From NCBI GenBank assembly GCA_007570785.1, contig ML660201.1:44912473-44976472 (forward strand): a stretch of 64,000 nt of DNA. Reading direction: 5' to 3'. Under the pieces are notes generated by a model. It was given only the letters and a program-made list of their open reading frames with translations, was not told the origin of the DNA and ran no database searches. The DNA comes from Antilocapra americana (taxonomy: Eukaryota > Chordata > Mammalia > Artiodactyla > Antilocapridae). Shown here in pieces: positions 12,279 through 23,105 of this stretch. The first letter of the stretch is position 1, and each line of letters begins with the position of its first letter. Position numbers and translations under genes: made by a program.

Positions 12279-12555
12279 AGGGTTTCCCTGATGGTACAGT
12301 GGATAGGAACCCACCTGCCAATGTAGGGGATATGGAATACATCCCTGGTCTGGGAAGATCCCACATGCCACAGAGCAGCTAAGCTGATGGACCGTAACTA
12401 CTGAAGCCCATGCACCTACAGTCTGTGCTCCAGAGTAAAAGAGGACACCACAGTGAAAAGCTGACGCGCTGCAACAAAGAGTAGCCTGCACTCACCAAAA
12501 CTAGATGCACGCAGCAACAAAGACTCAGTGCAACCAAATAATTTTTTTTTAAAAA
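12279..12555 (+). repeat. CHR-type tRNA SINE, first of a serial group
   Basis: Preceded by aagaatcaacat (12264-12275) and followed by agaatcaatata (12561-12572). Confidence 0.85.
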
Positions 12556-12572
12556 AGAGGAGAATCAATATA

Positions 12573-12855
12573 GGATTTCCCTGGTGGTCCAGTGGTTAAG
12601 GATCCACCTGCCAATGCAAGGGACACAGCTTCCATGTCTGGCCCAGGAAGATCCCATACACCACAGGGCAACTAAGCCCGTACGCCACAACTAGTGAAGC
12701 CTGCACACTCTAGAGCCCATGCTCCACAACAAGAGAAGCCACTGCAGTGAGAAGCCTGTGCACCGCAACCAGAGAGTAGCCCCCACCTGCCACAAGCAGA
12801 CAAAGCCTATGCACAGTAAGACCCAACACAACCAAAAATAAAACAGAAAATTTTT
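12573..12855 (+). repeat. CHR-type tRNA SINE, second of the group
   Basis: Followed by two more copies of the short target-like word, aagtcaatatat (12856) and agagtcaatata (12903). Confidence 0.85.
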
Positions 12856-12915
12856 AAGTCAATATATGGTAAGCCACAATAAATAAAAACAATTTTTAAA
12901 AAAGAGTCAATATAC

Positions 12916-13430
12916 AGGCTTCCTGGTGGCTCAGTGGTAAAGAATCAACCTGCCAATGCAGGAGACACAGGATTGCTCCATGATCCTGGAAGATTCCACA
13001 TGCCTTGGAGCAACTAAGCCTATGCGTGCGTTGTGCTCAGTCATGTCCAACTCTTTGCGACCCTGTGGACTGTAGCTCACCAGGCTCCTCTGTCCATGGG
13101 ATTTCCCAGGTGAAAATACTGGAGTGGGATGCCATTTCCTCCTCTATGAATCTTCTTGAGGCAGGGATCGAACCCACGTCTCCTGCATTGGCAGGTAAAT
13201 TCTTAACCACTGGACCACCAGGGAAGTCCAGTTATGCCCGTGCACCACAACTATTGAGCCTCTGCTCTACAGCTCGGGAGCCACAACTACCGAGCCTGCA
13301 TACCCTGGAGCCTGTGCTTCTCAACCAGAGAAGCCACCGCAATGAGAAGCCCGTGCCCCACAACCAGACAAAAGCCAGAGTGGCCACGAAGACCCAGCAT
13401 AGCCAAAAACAAAATTTTTTTACACAATAA
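12916..13430 (+). repeat. CHR-type SINE, third of the group, with nested inverted Bov-tA
   Basis: The CHR-type body is split at about 13021. An inverted Bov-tA unit lies at 13022-13228 and the CHR body resumes at 13230. The tail is followed by agagtcaatata (13439-13449). Confidence 0.85.
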
Positions 13431-13458
13431 TTTAAATAGAGTCAATATAAACATTGAG

Positions 13459-13745
13459 GAGGCTTCCCTGGTGGCTCAGTGGTAAAGAATCTGCCTGCCA
13501 ATGCAGGAGACACGGGTTCAATCCCTGATAAGGGAAGATCCCACATGCCACAGAGCAACTAAGCCCGTGAGCCATAGCTACTAAGCCTGTACCCGAGAGC
13601 CTGTGCTCTGCAACAGAATCTATGCAATGAGAAGCCCGTGCACCACAACCAGACAGTAGCCCCCAATCTCCATAGCTAGAATAAAGCCCTTGTAGCAATG
13701 AAGACTCAGTGCAGCCAAAAATAAACAAATAAAACAAAAATTCTA
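13459..13745 (+). repeat. CHR-type tRNA SINE, fourth of the group
   Basis: Head aggcttccctggtggctcag; the tail runs into the adjoining TA/CA microsatellite. Confidence 0.85.
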
Positions 13746-13793
13746 AATATATATATATATATATAATAAATACACACACACACACACACACAC
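13746..13793. repeat. (TA)n-(CA)n microsatellite
   Basis: About 11 TA units followed by about 12 CA units at the 3' tail of a SINE. Confidence 0.95.
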
Positions 13794-13839
13794 TGACTCC
13801 AAGTAAGGATTCCTACTGCTAGATGTGCATGCTGTCATG

Positions 13840-14870
13840 TGGGAAGAAAGAAGATTCCTAACAAAGGAGTCCCTATAAAACACCACCAGAGATTGTAGAA
13901 CTCCTAGAAGCATTCCATCTTTCAAAGGAGCTTGCAGGGTCACCAAGGGGGCAACACCTCCTCACAAGGAGACACACCCTGGCCAGCAAGGCCACCAAGG
14001 CACAGCTGCAGCTCTCAGGCCTGACAGCACCTCTCTCCTGACAGTGCCAGCCTGTACAGTGGAAGGACTCGAGTGGGCTGACTAAATGTAAGGAGCTGAA
14101 AAGAGACCCCCTCAGGGTGGCTGACAACAGAAAAGAGCTTCTCATTCCTGCATCAAGGAATGGAAAATAATTAAGCACTTCCATAAGTCCTCCCATTTAG
14201 GGTGGGACTGACTCCCTATCCAAACTGGTTACTTAGGTGCTCCTGGGCAAGGGACTGTCCCAAACTGTTAAAAATGTCACCAGGTCTTGCGAGCTTTGTG
14301 GCTGCCATGCCTTAAGAAGCTACCGCATCCCTTCTCCCCTCACGCAGCCCATACATCATCGGGGAACAGGGGATGGAAACACCTATTGGCATCCACAGAA
14401 CACCTGCACAGAGTGGACAGAAGCTTTCCCTATCAGGACTGCAAAGGGGACAGACGTATCCAAGCTTCTGCTTACAGAGAGAGCTGTGAGATCCCAAAGC
14501 TTACAGAATGATAACAGACCTTCTTTCACCGCTAAGGTGACCCAATAGGCTTCCTCAGCTCTAGGTATTCATGACCACCTCCACTTTTCCTGGAGGCCCC
14601 AATCCTTAGACAAGGTAGAAAAAGCAAATCACGTTCTAAAAAGAAGGTATCCAAGGGGAAAAAAAGAAGATGCTTGCTAAGCTATGCCGAGAGACTTCAG
14701 AAACCTGAGTCTCCCTTCTGCCTGTAGCCTTTCTCTGGACGAGGATGGCCCTAAAGGGAATTTTAATACTTAGCCCATTTGAAATGACCTATGGGAAGCC
14801 CCTTGTGAGTTCAGATCTCATTTGATGAGGAAAGCCACAAATTCGTCTTGAGCCAAGTAAAGCACCCTTC
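13840..14870 (+). pseudogene. ERV1 pol remnant: RNase H end and integrase
   Basis: Translated pieces fit the end of RNase H (13850-14000), the integrase N-terminal zinc-finger area with a CELC pair (about 14285-14300), and the catalytic core up to about 14560 (WTEAFPIRTAKGTDVSK followed by NDNRPSFTAKVTQ). The frame shifts several times and has stops. The stretch 14560-14870 continues the core at lower quality (LSPFEMTYGKP). Inactive. Confidence 0.75.
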
Positions 14871-14879
14871 AAGAATATG

Positions 14880-15172
14880 GAACCAAAGTGCTGCCCACCC
14901 CACAGAGAAAAGTCAACATATACACTACTATATATAAAATAGATAGCCAGTGGGAATTTTCTGTATGACTCAGGGAACGCAAACTGGGACTCTGTAACAC
15001 CTGAGAGGGGTGGGAAGAGGTGGGAGGTGAAAGGGAGGTTCAAGAGGGAGGGGGCATAAGTATATTTATGGCTGGTTCATGTTGATACATGGCAGAAATC
15101 AACACAATGTTGTAAAGCAATTATCCCTCAATTAAAAATAAATAAATTTTTTAAAAAAATCTTTAAAGTTAA
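14880..15172 (+). mobile_element. L1 3' UTR fragment within ERV
   Basis: 3' UTR-like sequence (aacacaatgttgtaaagcaa) ending in aattaaaaataaataaa. It interrupts the integrase sequence. Confidence 0.7.
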
Positions 15173-15950
15173 AAAAATGGGAAAGGTTGAGGTCTCCATC
15201 CACTCAGGGCACTCTGTCCTACTAAAAACCTGAAGGAAGGGTCCCTGAGGACCAGATACAACCAAAATGGAAGGGACCATATCAAGTGTTCCAAAGTACC
15301 CCATCTGCTGTCAGTCTATGGGGAATTACTACTTGGGTTCATCTGTCTAGAACAAAACCTGTATCTTGTAAGTCCCAACAGGAACCAGAAAAGACCTACT
15401 CCTGCGAGTCCGTGGAAAACTTCAGACACCTGTTCAAGAGAACAGGTAAGTGACTTATTGTGGCTGTGGTAGGTTGGCCTAGTCATCCTTGTGTTTCTTG
15501 ACTATCATGCTCTTATTCTGCCACTTTCCAGGAGCACACCCCCCCCCCAGTAAATGTCTTTGCCTCTGCTAGGTCTGAAACAAAAAATAGAGTAATAATG
15601 ATGCCAAAAGCCATAATATTTCTGGTAGGACTTCTGATGATGGTCATGGCTCGAGAGGAATGAGAAAATCATGCTTTAATAAACAAATATAAAATAGTCA
15701 CCCGGGGAGAAAACCTACTTAATTGTTGGGCCTACCATAAAAGCCCTGGCTTACAACCATCATTACAGGTACAACAGGTACATACAACAAGAGTTTTACC
15801 AATTCCATGAGTTTCCAATACATGGAAACCATCTCCCCACCAACCCCAACCAATACAAGCATAACAGGCAATACCTCTGTCAGGCCCAATACCTTGCCGA
15901 CATTTATCTCTTTCTAAAAAAGTGACATAACTTTTGTTAACCATGGCTAC
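15173..15950 (+). pseudogene. ERV1 remnant: integrase C-terminus and env surface part
   Basis: 15190-15430 translates to an SH3-like integrase C-terminal region with a long open run (KWKGPYQVLQSTPSAV). Env-like sequence follows from about 15600, with stops from its start, so only traces of the surface subunit remain before the SINE at 15951. Confidence 0.65.
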
Positions 15951-16064
15951 ACTTTTTTTGGTGGCACTATACGTAGGAATCTCAGTATTCTGACCAGAGA
16001 TCAAACCCATGTCCCCTGCATTGGAAGCACACAATCCTAACCACTGGACCTCCAGGGAAGTCCC
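15951..16064 (-). repeat. Inverted CHR-2-type SINE in ERV env
   Basis: Flanked by an 11/12-bp duplication (15939-15950 and 16065-16076, aaccatggctac against aatcatggctac). Confidence 0.88.
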
Positions 16065-16084
16065 AATCATGGCTACTTTTGTTA

Positions 16085-17115
16085 CCTAGAAAGCAGTCAT
16101 CTTCCAGTTTAAGATAGCGGAATAGAAGGACGTGTGCTCATCTCCTCTGAGAGCACCAAAATTGCAACTAGCTGTTGCAATTAACAGGAAGACAGTGGAA
16201 CCCACCAAAAAAGATACCCCAGGTTCAAAGACAAAGAAGCCAACTGCAAGATGGTAGGAGGGGTGCAATCATGATAAAATTAAATCCCATATCCACTAGG
16301 TAGGTCACCCACCAACTGGAAAATAATAATACCACAGAAGTTCTCACACTGTTGCAAAGGTTCTGAACCCCACATCAGGTGTCCCAGCCTGGGGATCTGA
16401 CAAAGGGACTGAGAAGCCCCAGGTAATCTGCCCTTGAGGGTCAGCAGGATTTGACTACAGGACTTCCAGAGGACTGGGGGAGACAGACTCCAGTCTTGGA
16501 GGGCACAAACAAAATTTTGCACACACCAAATAACCCCACAGAAGACTGAATCAAAACTACCTGCTACTGTTGGAGGGCCTCCTCTGGGTGGGCAGGGGCG
16601 CTTACACAAGCCTCTTAGCTTCATCCATCAGAGGGCAGACAGAAGACTCAAGAAGAAGCACAGTCTCACAGCGGCTGAAACAAAAACCATATTACAGAAA
16701 GTTAATCATGATGAAAAAGCAGAAAGGTATGTCCCTGATGAAGAGACAAGACAAAATTCAAGAAAAATAAATAAATTATGTGGAGATTGGCAACATTCCA
16801 GAAAAAGAATTCAGAATAATGATAGTGAAGATGATCCAGGGTCTTGGGAAAAGAATGGAGACAAAGACTGAGAAGATGCAAGAAAGGTTTACCAAAGACC
16901 TACAAGAACTAAAGAACAAACAAACAGAGATAAATAATACACTAGAAGGAATCAACAGCAGAATAACCGAAGCAGAACAGATAAACGACCTGGAGGACAG
17001 AATGGTGGAAATCACTGCCACAGAACAGACAATAGAAAAAAGAATGAAAAGAAGACAGCCTAAGAGACCTATGAGACAACATTAAACACATTAACATTTG
17101 CATTATAGGGGTCCC
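16085..17115 (+). mobile_element. L1 5' part: 5' UTR and ORF1 start
   Basis: 5' UTR-like stretch (about 16085-16770), then 16780-17085 open with 101 codons of ORF1. It is a coiled-coil-forming segment rich in E/K/I (NIPEKEFRIMIVKMIQGLGK, then LEDRMVEITATEQ). The coding sequence continues 2.6 kb further on, beyond a BovB insertion. Confidence 0.85.
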
Positions 17116-17125
17116 AGAAGGAGAA
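17116..17125 (+). repeat. Left target-site duplication of BovB
   Basis: AGAAGGAGAA, identical to 19719-19728. Confidence 0.93.
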
Positions 17126-19718
17126 CCATGTCCAAGGAGTGGCAGCTACACGGGAGGGCTGAGAGGAGCTACTCCACGTTCAAGGTCAGCAGGGGCGGCC
17201 GTGAGGAGACACCCCTCATTCAAGGTAAGGAGTGCCTGCTGCACTTTGCTGGAGCAGCCGTGAAGAGATACCCCACGTCCAAGGTAAGAAAAACCCAAGC
17301 AAGATGGTAGGTGTTGCAAGAGGGCATCAGAGGGCAGACACACTGAAGCCATAATTACAGAAAATTAGTCAGTCTGCTCACATGGACCACAGGCTTGTCT
17401 AACTTAATGAAACTAAGCCATGCCGTGTGGGGCCACCCAAGACAGATGGGTCATGGTGGAGAGGTCTGACAGATTGAGGTCCACTGGAGAATGGAATGGC
17501 AAACCACCTCAGTATTCTTGCCTTGAGAACCCCATAAACAGTATGAAAAGGCAAAATGATAGGATACTGAAAGAGGAACTTCCCAGGTCAGTAGGTGCCC
17601 ACTATGCTACTAGAGATCAGTGGAGAAGTAACTCCACAAAAAATGAAGGGATAGAGCCAAAGCAAAAAAAAAAATACCCAGTTGTGGATGCGACTGGTGA
17701 TAGAAGCAAGGTCTGATGCTGTAAAGAGCAATATTGCATAGGAACCTGGAATGTTAGGTCCATGAATCAAGGCAAATTGGAAGTGGTTGAACAGGAGATG
17801 GCAAAAGTGAATGTTGACATTCTAGGAATCAGTGAACTAAGATGGACTGCAATGGGTGAATTTAACTCAGATGACCACTGTATCTACTACTGTGGGCAGG
17901 AATTCCTTAGAAGAAATGGAGTAGCCATCATGGTTAACAAAAGAGTTCAAAATGCAGTACTTGGATGTGATGTCAAAAATGATAGAATGATCTCTGTTCG
18001 TTTCCAAGGCAAACCATTCAATATCACAGTAATCCAAGCCTATGCCCCAACCTGAAATGCTGAAGAAGCTGAAGTTGAACAGTTCTATGAAGACCTACAA
18101 GACCTTTTAGAACTAACACCCAAAAAAGATGTCCTTTTCATTACAGGGGACTGGAATGCAAAAGTAGGAAGTCAGGAAACACCTGTAGTAACAGGCAAAT
18201 TTAGCCTTGGAGTACAGAATGAAGCAGGGCAAAGGCTAATAGAGTTTTGCCAAGAGAATGCACTGGTCATATATAAATATATAAATATATTATAATATTA
18301 TATATTAATTTATAATATATAAATATATTATGTTTATATTATATGTTAATATACAGTATTATAAATAATTTTAATATTACATAATAATATTATTATATAA
18401 TACTTATATATTATGAATGCCCATGCCAAAGAATGCTCAAACTACCACACAATTGCACTCATCTCACACGCTAGTAATAAGTAATGCTCAAAATTCTCCA
18501 ATCCAGGCTTCAGCAATATGTGAACCGTGAAATTCCAGATGTTCAAGCAGGTTTTAGAAAAGGCAGAGGAATCAGAGATCAAATTACCAACATCCGCTGC
18601 ATTATCGAAAAAGCAAGGGAGTTCCAGAAAAACATCTACTTCGGTTTTATTGACTATGCCAAAGCCTTTGACTGTGTGGATCACAATAAACTGTGGAAAA
18701 TTCTTAGAGATGGGAATACCAGACCATCTGAGCTGTCTCTTGAGAAACCTGTATGCAGGTCAGGAAGCAACAGTTAGAACTGGACATGGAACAACAGACT
18801 GGTTCCAAATAGGAAAAGGAGTACGTCAAGACTGTATATTGTCATCCTCCTTATTTAACTTATATGCAGAGTGCATCATGAGAAACGCTGGGCTGGAAGA
18901 AGCACAAGCTGGAATCAAGATTACAGGGAGAAATGTCAATAACCTCAGATATGCAGATGGCACCACCCTTATGGCAGAAAGTGAGGAGGAACTAAAAAGC
19001 CTCTTGATGAAAGTCAAAGAGGAGAGTGAAAAAGTAAGGTTAAGGCTCAACATTAAGAAAACTAAGATCATGGCATCTGGTCCCATCACTTCATGGGAAA
19101 TAGATGGGGAAACAGTGTCAGACTTTACTTTCGGGGCTCCAAAATCACTGCAGATGGTGATTGCAGCCATGAAATTACAAGACACTTACTCCTTGGAAGG
19201 AAAGTTATGACCAACCTAGATAGTATATTGAAAGCAAGACATTACTTTGCCAACAAAGGTCTGTCAAGTCAAGGCTATGGTTTTTCCAGTAGTCATGTAT
19301 GGATGTGAAAGTTGGACAGTGAAAAAGGCTGAGTGCCAAAGAATTGATGCTTTTTGAACTGTGGTGTTGGAGAAGACTCTTGAGAGTTTCTTGGACTGCA
19401 GGAAGATCCAACCAGTCCATCCTAAAGGAGATCAGTCCTGGGTGTTCATTGGAAGGACTGATGTTGAAGCTGAAACTCCAGTAATTTGGCTGCCTCATGC
19501 GAAGTCTTAACTCACTGGAAAAGACCCTGATGCTGGGAAGGATTGGAGGCAGGAGGAGAAGGGGACGACAGAGTATGAGATGGCTGTATAGCATCACCGA
19601 CTTGATGGACATGAGTTTGGGTAAACTCCGGGAGTTGGTGATGGACAGGGAGGTCTGGGGTGCTGTGATTCATGGGGTCGCAAAGAGTTGGACATGACTG
19701 ATCGACTGAGATGAGCTG
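17126..19718 (+). mobile_element. BovB (RTE) LINE, internally deleted
   Basis: Near full length at both ends. The apurinic endonuclease-like domain runs about 17762-18260 (VEQEMAKVNVDILGISELRW; a premature TGA at 18053-18055 breaks it). The reverse transcriptase lies at about 18484-19300 in two overlapping frames (18484-18700, then about 18700-19210; frameshifts near 18700 and 19190). The catalytic motif reads YADG and not YADD. The C-terminal segment continues to 19697. A 145-bp AT-rich tract (18270-18414) replaces the end of the endonuclease and the start of the RT. The element is dead, and a 10-bp duplication flanks it. Confidence 0.95.
18270..18414. repeat. AT-rich palindromic tract inside BovB
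   Basis: Nearly pure A/T with repeated ATATTA/TAATAT and TTATATATTA units able to fold into hairpins. It sits exactly where several hundred bases of BovB are missing. Confidence 0.9.
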
Positions 19719-19728
19719 AGAAGGAGAA
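19719..19728 (+). repeat. Right target-site duplication of BovB
   Basis: AGAAGGAGAA; the L1 ORF1 sequence resumes immediately after it. Confidence 0.93.
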
Positions 19729-20340
19729 AAGAGAGAGAAAGGACCTGAGAAAATATTTGAGAGATAATATCTGAAAACTTCCCTAACATGGGAAAGGAAA
19801 CAGTCAAGCAAGTCCAAGAAGCACAGAGTCCCAGGAAGGATAAACCCAAGGAGGAACACACTGAGACACATAGTACTCAAACTGACAAAAATTAAAAAGA
19901 GCTAAAACATTAAAAGCAACAAGGGAAAAATGACAACATACAAGGGAACTCCCATCAGGCTATCAGCTGATTTCTCAACAGAAACTCTACAAGCTAGGAG
20001 GGAATGGCTTGATAATATTTAAAGTGATGAAAGGGAAGAACCTACAACCAAGAATACTCTACCCAGAAAGACCCTCCTTCAGATTTGATGGAGAAATCAA
20101 AAGCTCTCCAGACGAGCAAAAGTTAAGAGAATTCATTAAACCACCTTTACAACAAAAATGCTAAAGGAACTTCTCTAGGCAGGAAACACAAGAGAAGGGA
20201 AAGACTTACAAGAAATAAACCCAAAACAAATAAGAAAATGGTAATAGGATCATATGTATCGATAGTTACCTTAAATGCAAATAGATTAAATGCATCAACC
20301 AAAAGACATAGACAGCTGGGTGAATGAAAACATGGGCATG
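19729..20340 (+). mobile_element. L1 continuation after BovB
   Basis: Resumes L1 ORF1 in the same frame (aagagagagaaaggacctga), then hits a TAA about 13 codons on. It runs through the ORF1 C-terminal/inter-ORF region (tttgatggagaaatcaaaag near 20090) to the approach of ORF2 (atcaaccaaaagacatagac near 20296), where L1 similarity fades. Confidence 0.8.
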
Positions 20341-21224
20341 TATGCACTTCCACTTACTGCATCACTCTTCTTGACCCCCCTCAAATTGCATGCAATTATT
20401 TTATCTTGTTATGTTAATCATGGTTCCATTATGGTTTGCAATTATCTTTTATTTTTTGTCTGGGTATTGATTGTGAAAACTGACAAACATCTTTCTTCCA
20501 CTATTGTGATTATGTAACTATTACTCACTTAATACCTTTGTATCATGATTGATCGACAGAAAAATAACAGAACTCTATATCACCAAAGCTAGGATCTAAC
20601 AGAAAAACCTGTAATCACTGACTAAAATCCAGATGCAAATCAGAATTATCTCGAAATTTAAAAAAAAAAATAGGTATTGCTTTTTTTTTCTCCAGAGCTC
20701 CCGAAGTGTTTCTAATGAGCAGTCATGTTTAAAAATAACTGGACCATATGATAATCTCTTACTTTTATCTAGCTTGTTTCAATTTTCTATTTCATATTCA
20801 GTGCTTCCATTTCATTTAGTTTATGTTTTCCAATTTCTCCATCTCTCTGTTTTTTTGATGTTCTTTCTCAAGACTTTATCAAGTGTAGTAGAAAAGCTTT
20901 TGTATACATAAATATGTATAATGTATATATTTCAGAAAACTGATGAATTTTTGCCTAACTAAAAAGATTATATTTTGATTCCACTTGTTTGACTTACTAT
21001 GCATAGAAGACTAGTTTTATAATTAAAAAAGAGATTGCAACAAGCAACAAAGATTTACTGCATAGCATAGGGAACTATAGTTAAAATCTTGTAATAATCT
21101 ATGATGAAACAGAATTTCAAATATTTGTGTATTTGCATAACTGAATCACCTTGCTGCATACCTGAAACATGGTAAGTTAACTATACTTCAACAAAATATG
21201 TATCTTTTACACACACAAAAAAGG
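20341..21224. other. AT-rich repeat-derived DNA
   Basis: AT-rich with several poly(A)/poly(T) runs. The last part (about 21035-21205) looks like an L1 3' UTR end (aactatacttcaacaaaata). The remainder could not be assigned. Confidence 0.4.
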
Positions 21225-22298
21225 GGGTCATGCTGGCAGTGCCACTACACCTCCACTGGTTCTCTTGGCTATGGTGAGCCTCTTAAGAACAATCCCTGAG
21301 CACCAGATGGTGACATCGCCACAGTGTTTTGGAAGCCAGACCCGAACTGCATTCCCACAGATGATTCCAATCTGTGCTTAGAATGAAGCCCTGACCCCAG
21401 GTGCATACAAGATAGGGATGGAATGGACTAAACCTGGGGCTGGAAATCGTTAGGCTCTATGGAAGCTGTGGGTTAAGAACGTCTCACTACATCATCTCAT
21501 CCAAGCCAAGAGCATGGAATACTCCCAGACTTAACTATCTTGCATATACTAATGGGCCCTTGTCTCTGCACTGCGTTCATAATTTGTCCCTTCCATGGAT
21601 CTAGATGCCTGCCTCCTGGCTAAATTCTTCTATCCCCATTTTTTTTTCTTGGCATGCAGCATGTGACACACACAAGCACGCATGCATGTGGAATCTTAGT
21701 TCCCTGATCAGGGATCAAACCTACGCCTCCTGTGCTGCAAGTTCATTGTCTTAACCATCGACTACCAGGGAAGTCCCTATTCTCAGACCTCTGATTGCAC
21801 CTTCAGGATATGTCTGGATAACAGCACTCCCCAGAGTAAGCGCCCAAAGACAAGGTACTCCAGGGTAGTCTCACCCCTATACATACTTATCCTTATAAAA
21901 CGTGTGCACAGGGGAGCCTGTACCTTAGGACATTTGGTTCTATTCACTGTCACAATACATAATATTTAATATCATCCCAGGAGGGTTATTGGATTAATAC
22001 TGACAGGAACAGGACTGGCAGGTGGATTAGCAGCTGCTTGAGAGGCTGTGCCTACCATGAGGTAACCCTAGAAAACCTAACCTACACTTTAGGCAACCCA
22101 GCCTAGACCACTGGCAATGCCCTAAGTAGACTTTCAACTTCTTTCAAGTCACTGGCCAATGTTGTTGTGGACAATCGATTAGCCTTAAATCACCTGCTGG
22201 CCAAGCAGGGTGGCATCTGTGTGGTCATAAACGAAACCTACTGCACCCATATCAACAATTCAGGCCAGATTGAGATGGATATCAAAACGATTTATGAG
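21225..22298 (+). pseudogene. ERV1 env remnant: surface end to transmembrane subunit
   Basis: 21225-21640 and 21777-21980 carry surface-subunit traces. 21982-22041 encodes a Gly/Ala/Leu-rich fusion-peptide-like stretch that ends in an in-frame TGA (22039-22041). 22149-22297 is an open run of about 50 codons resembling the conserved transmembrane-subunit ectodomain, with a Cys-x6-Tyr-Cys where a paired Cys-Cys is usual, so the first Cys of the pair is replaced. It contains an N-glycosylation motif. A SINE at 22299 cuts it off. It is not a functional envelope. Confidence 0.7.
21640..21776 (-). repeat. Inverted CHR-2-type SINE in ERV env
   Basis: The reverse tail tttttttcttggcatgcagc leads to the reverse head accagggaagtccc. 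Confidence 0.83.
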
Positions 22299-22424
22299 AG
22301 ACTTTCCTGGTGGTCCAATGGCTAAGACTCCGTGCTCCCAATGCAGGGAGCCTGGGTTTGATCCCTGGTCAGGGAACTAGATCCCACATGCCAAAACTAA
22401 GATCTGGTGCAGCCAAAGAAATAA
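22299..22424 (+). repeat. CHR-2-type tRNA SINE
   Basis: Head gactttcctggtggtccaat, tail gccaaagaaataa; it truncates the env transmembrane part. Confidence 0.85.
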
Positions 22425-22558
22425 CAGGAGGGAGGGAGGCTCAAAAGGGAGGGGGCTTATGTATACCTACGGTTGATTCATGTTGATGTTTGGCAGAAAC
22501 CAAATAAATTCTGCAAAGCAATTATCTTTCAATTAAAACAAATTTGAAATTGAAAAAA
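22425..22558 (+). mobile_element. L1 3' UTR fragment
   Basis: Same 3' UTR type as 14880-15172 (ggttgattcatgttgatg), ending in A-rich sequence. Confidence 0.7.
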
Positions 22559-23105
22559 AAAAGAATATAGGAGAAAATCTCTGATGGAGAAGGAGATACG
22601 AGGCAAAGGGCAGCACACAACCACTAGATATTGAAGGGGTGCAGCTGTTGGTTGGGATGCGATTAAGATCAACTGGAACCAGCTGAAATCAAGCAGTCTT
22701 CGAGAATGGCCTGGTCATTGGCCTTCAGCTCATTATACTTTCATTGTAATACTCAAAATCACTCCCCCTTACGCCATGATAGTTCCCAGATGGTTGTAAA
22801 AGGCCAAAAAGTGGGCAGTGGCCCAATTCCTGGAAAAATCCCCCCTTCCCCGAAGCAACAATATTCCTCCCACTTGTTAGTATACGAAATTATTTGGCCC
22901 ATAAACATCTACGACCCCCATCCCCCCGGGCTGCTCTCAGTTTCCGAGGGTCAGCATTCTGCCTATGGGAGTGTGTGCATTGCGCTAAATAAACTTGCCT
23001 CTGCTTTTCTCTGGCTCCATCCTGAATTCTCTCCTGAGAAGAAGCAAGGACCCTCACTTGGCGGTGGTCTGTCCTAAGGACTCCTGCGGGTCCCAGGACG
23101 TGACA
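22559..23105 (+). mobile_element. ERV1 3' end and 3' LTR
   Basis: From about 22690 the sequence resembles a gamma-type LTR: a U3-like stretch, then AATAAA at 22988-22993, a GT/CT-rich R/U5 and an end near 23105. It lies at the 3' end of the gag-pol-env fragments in the same orientation. No matching 5' LTR was found upstream of 7186. Boundaries are approximate. Confidence 0.65.

Noticed and set aside
16780..17085. Host coiled-coil protein gene
   Set aside because: The 101-codon frame is the start of L1 ORF1; it continues as L1 sequence beyond the BovB insertion.
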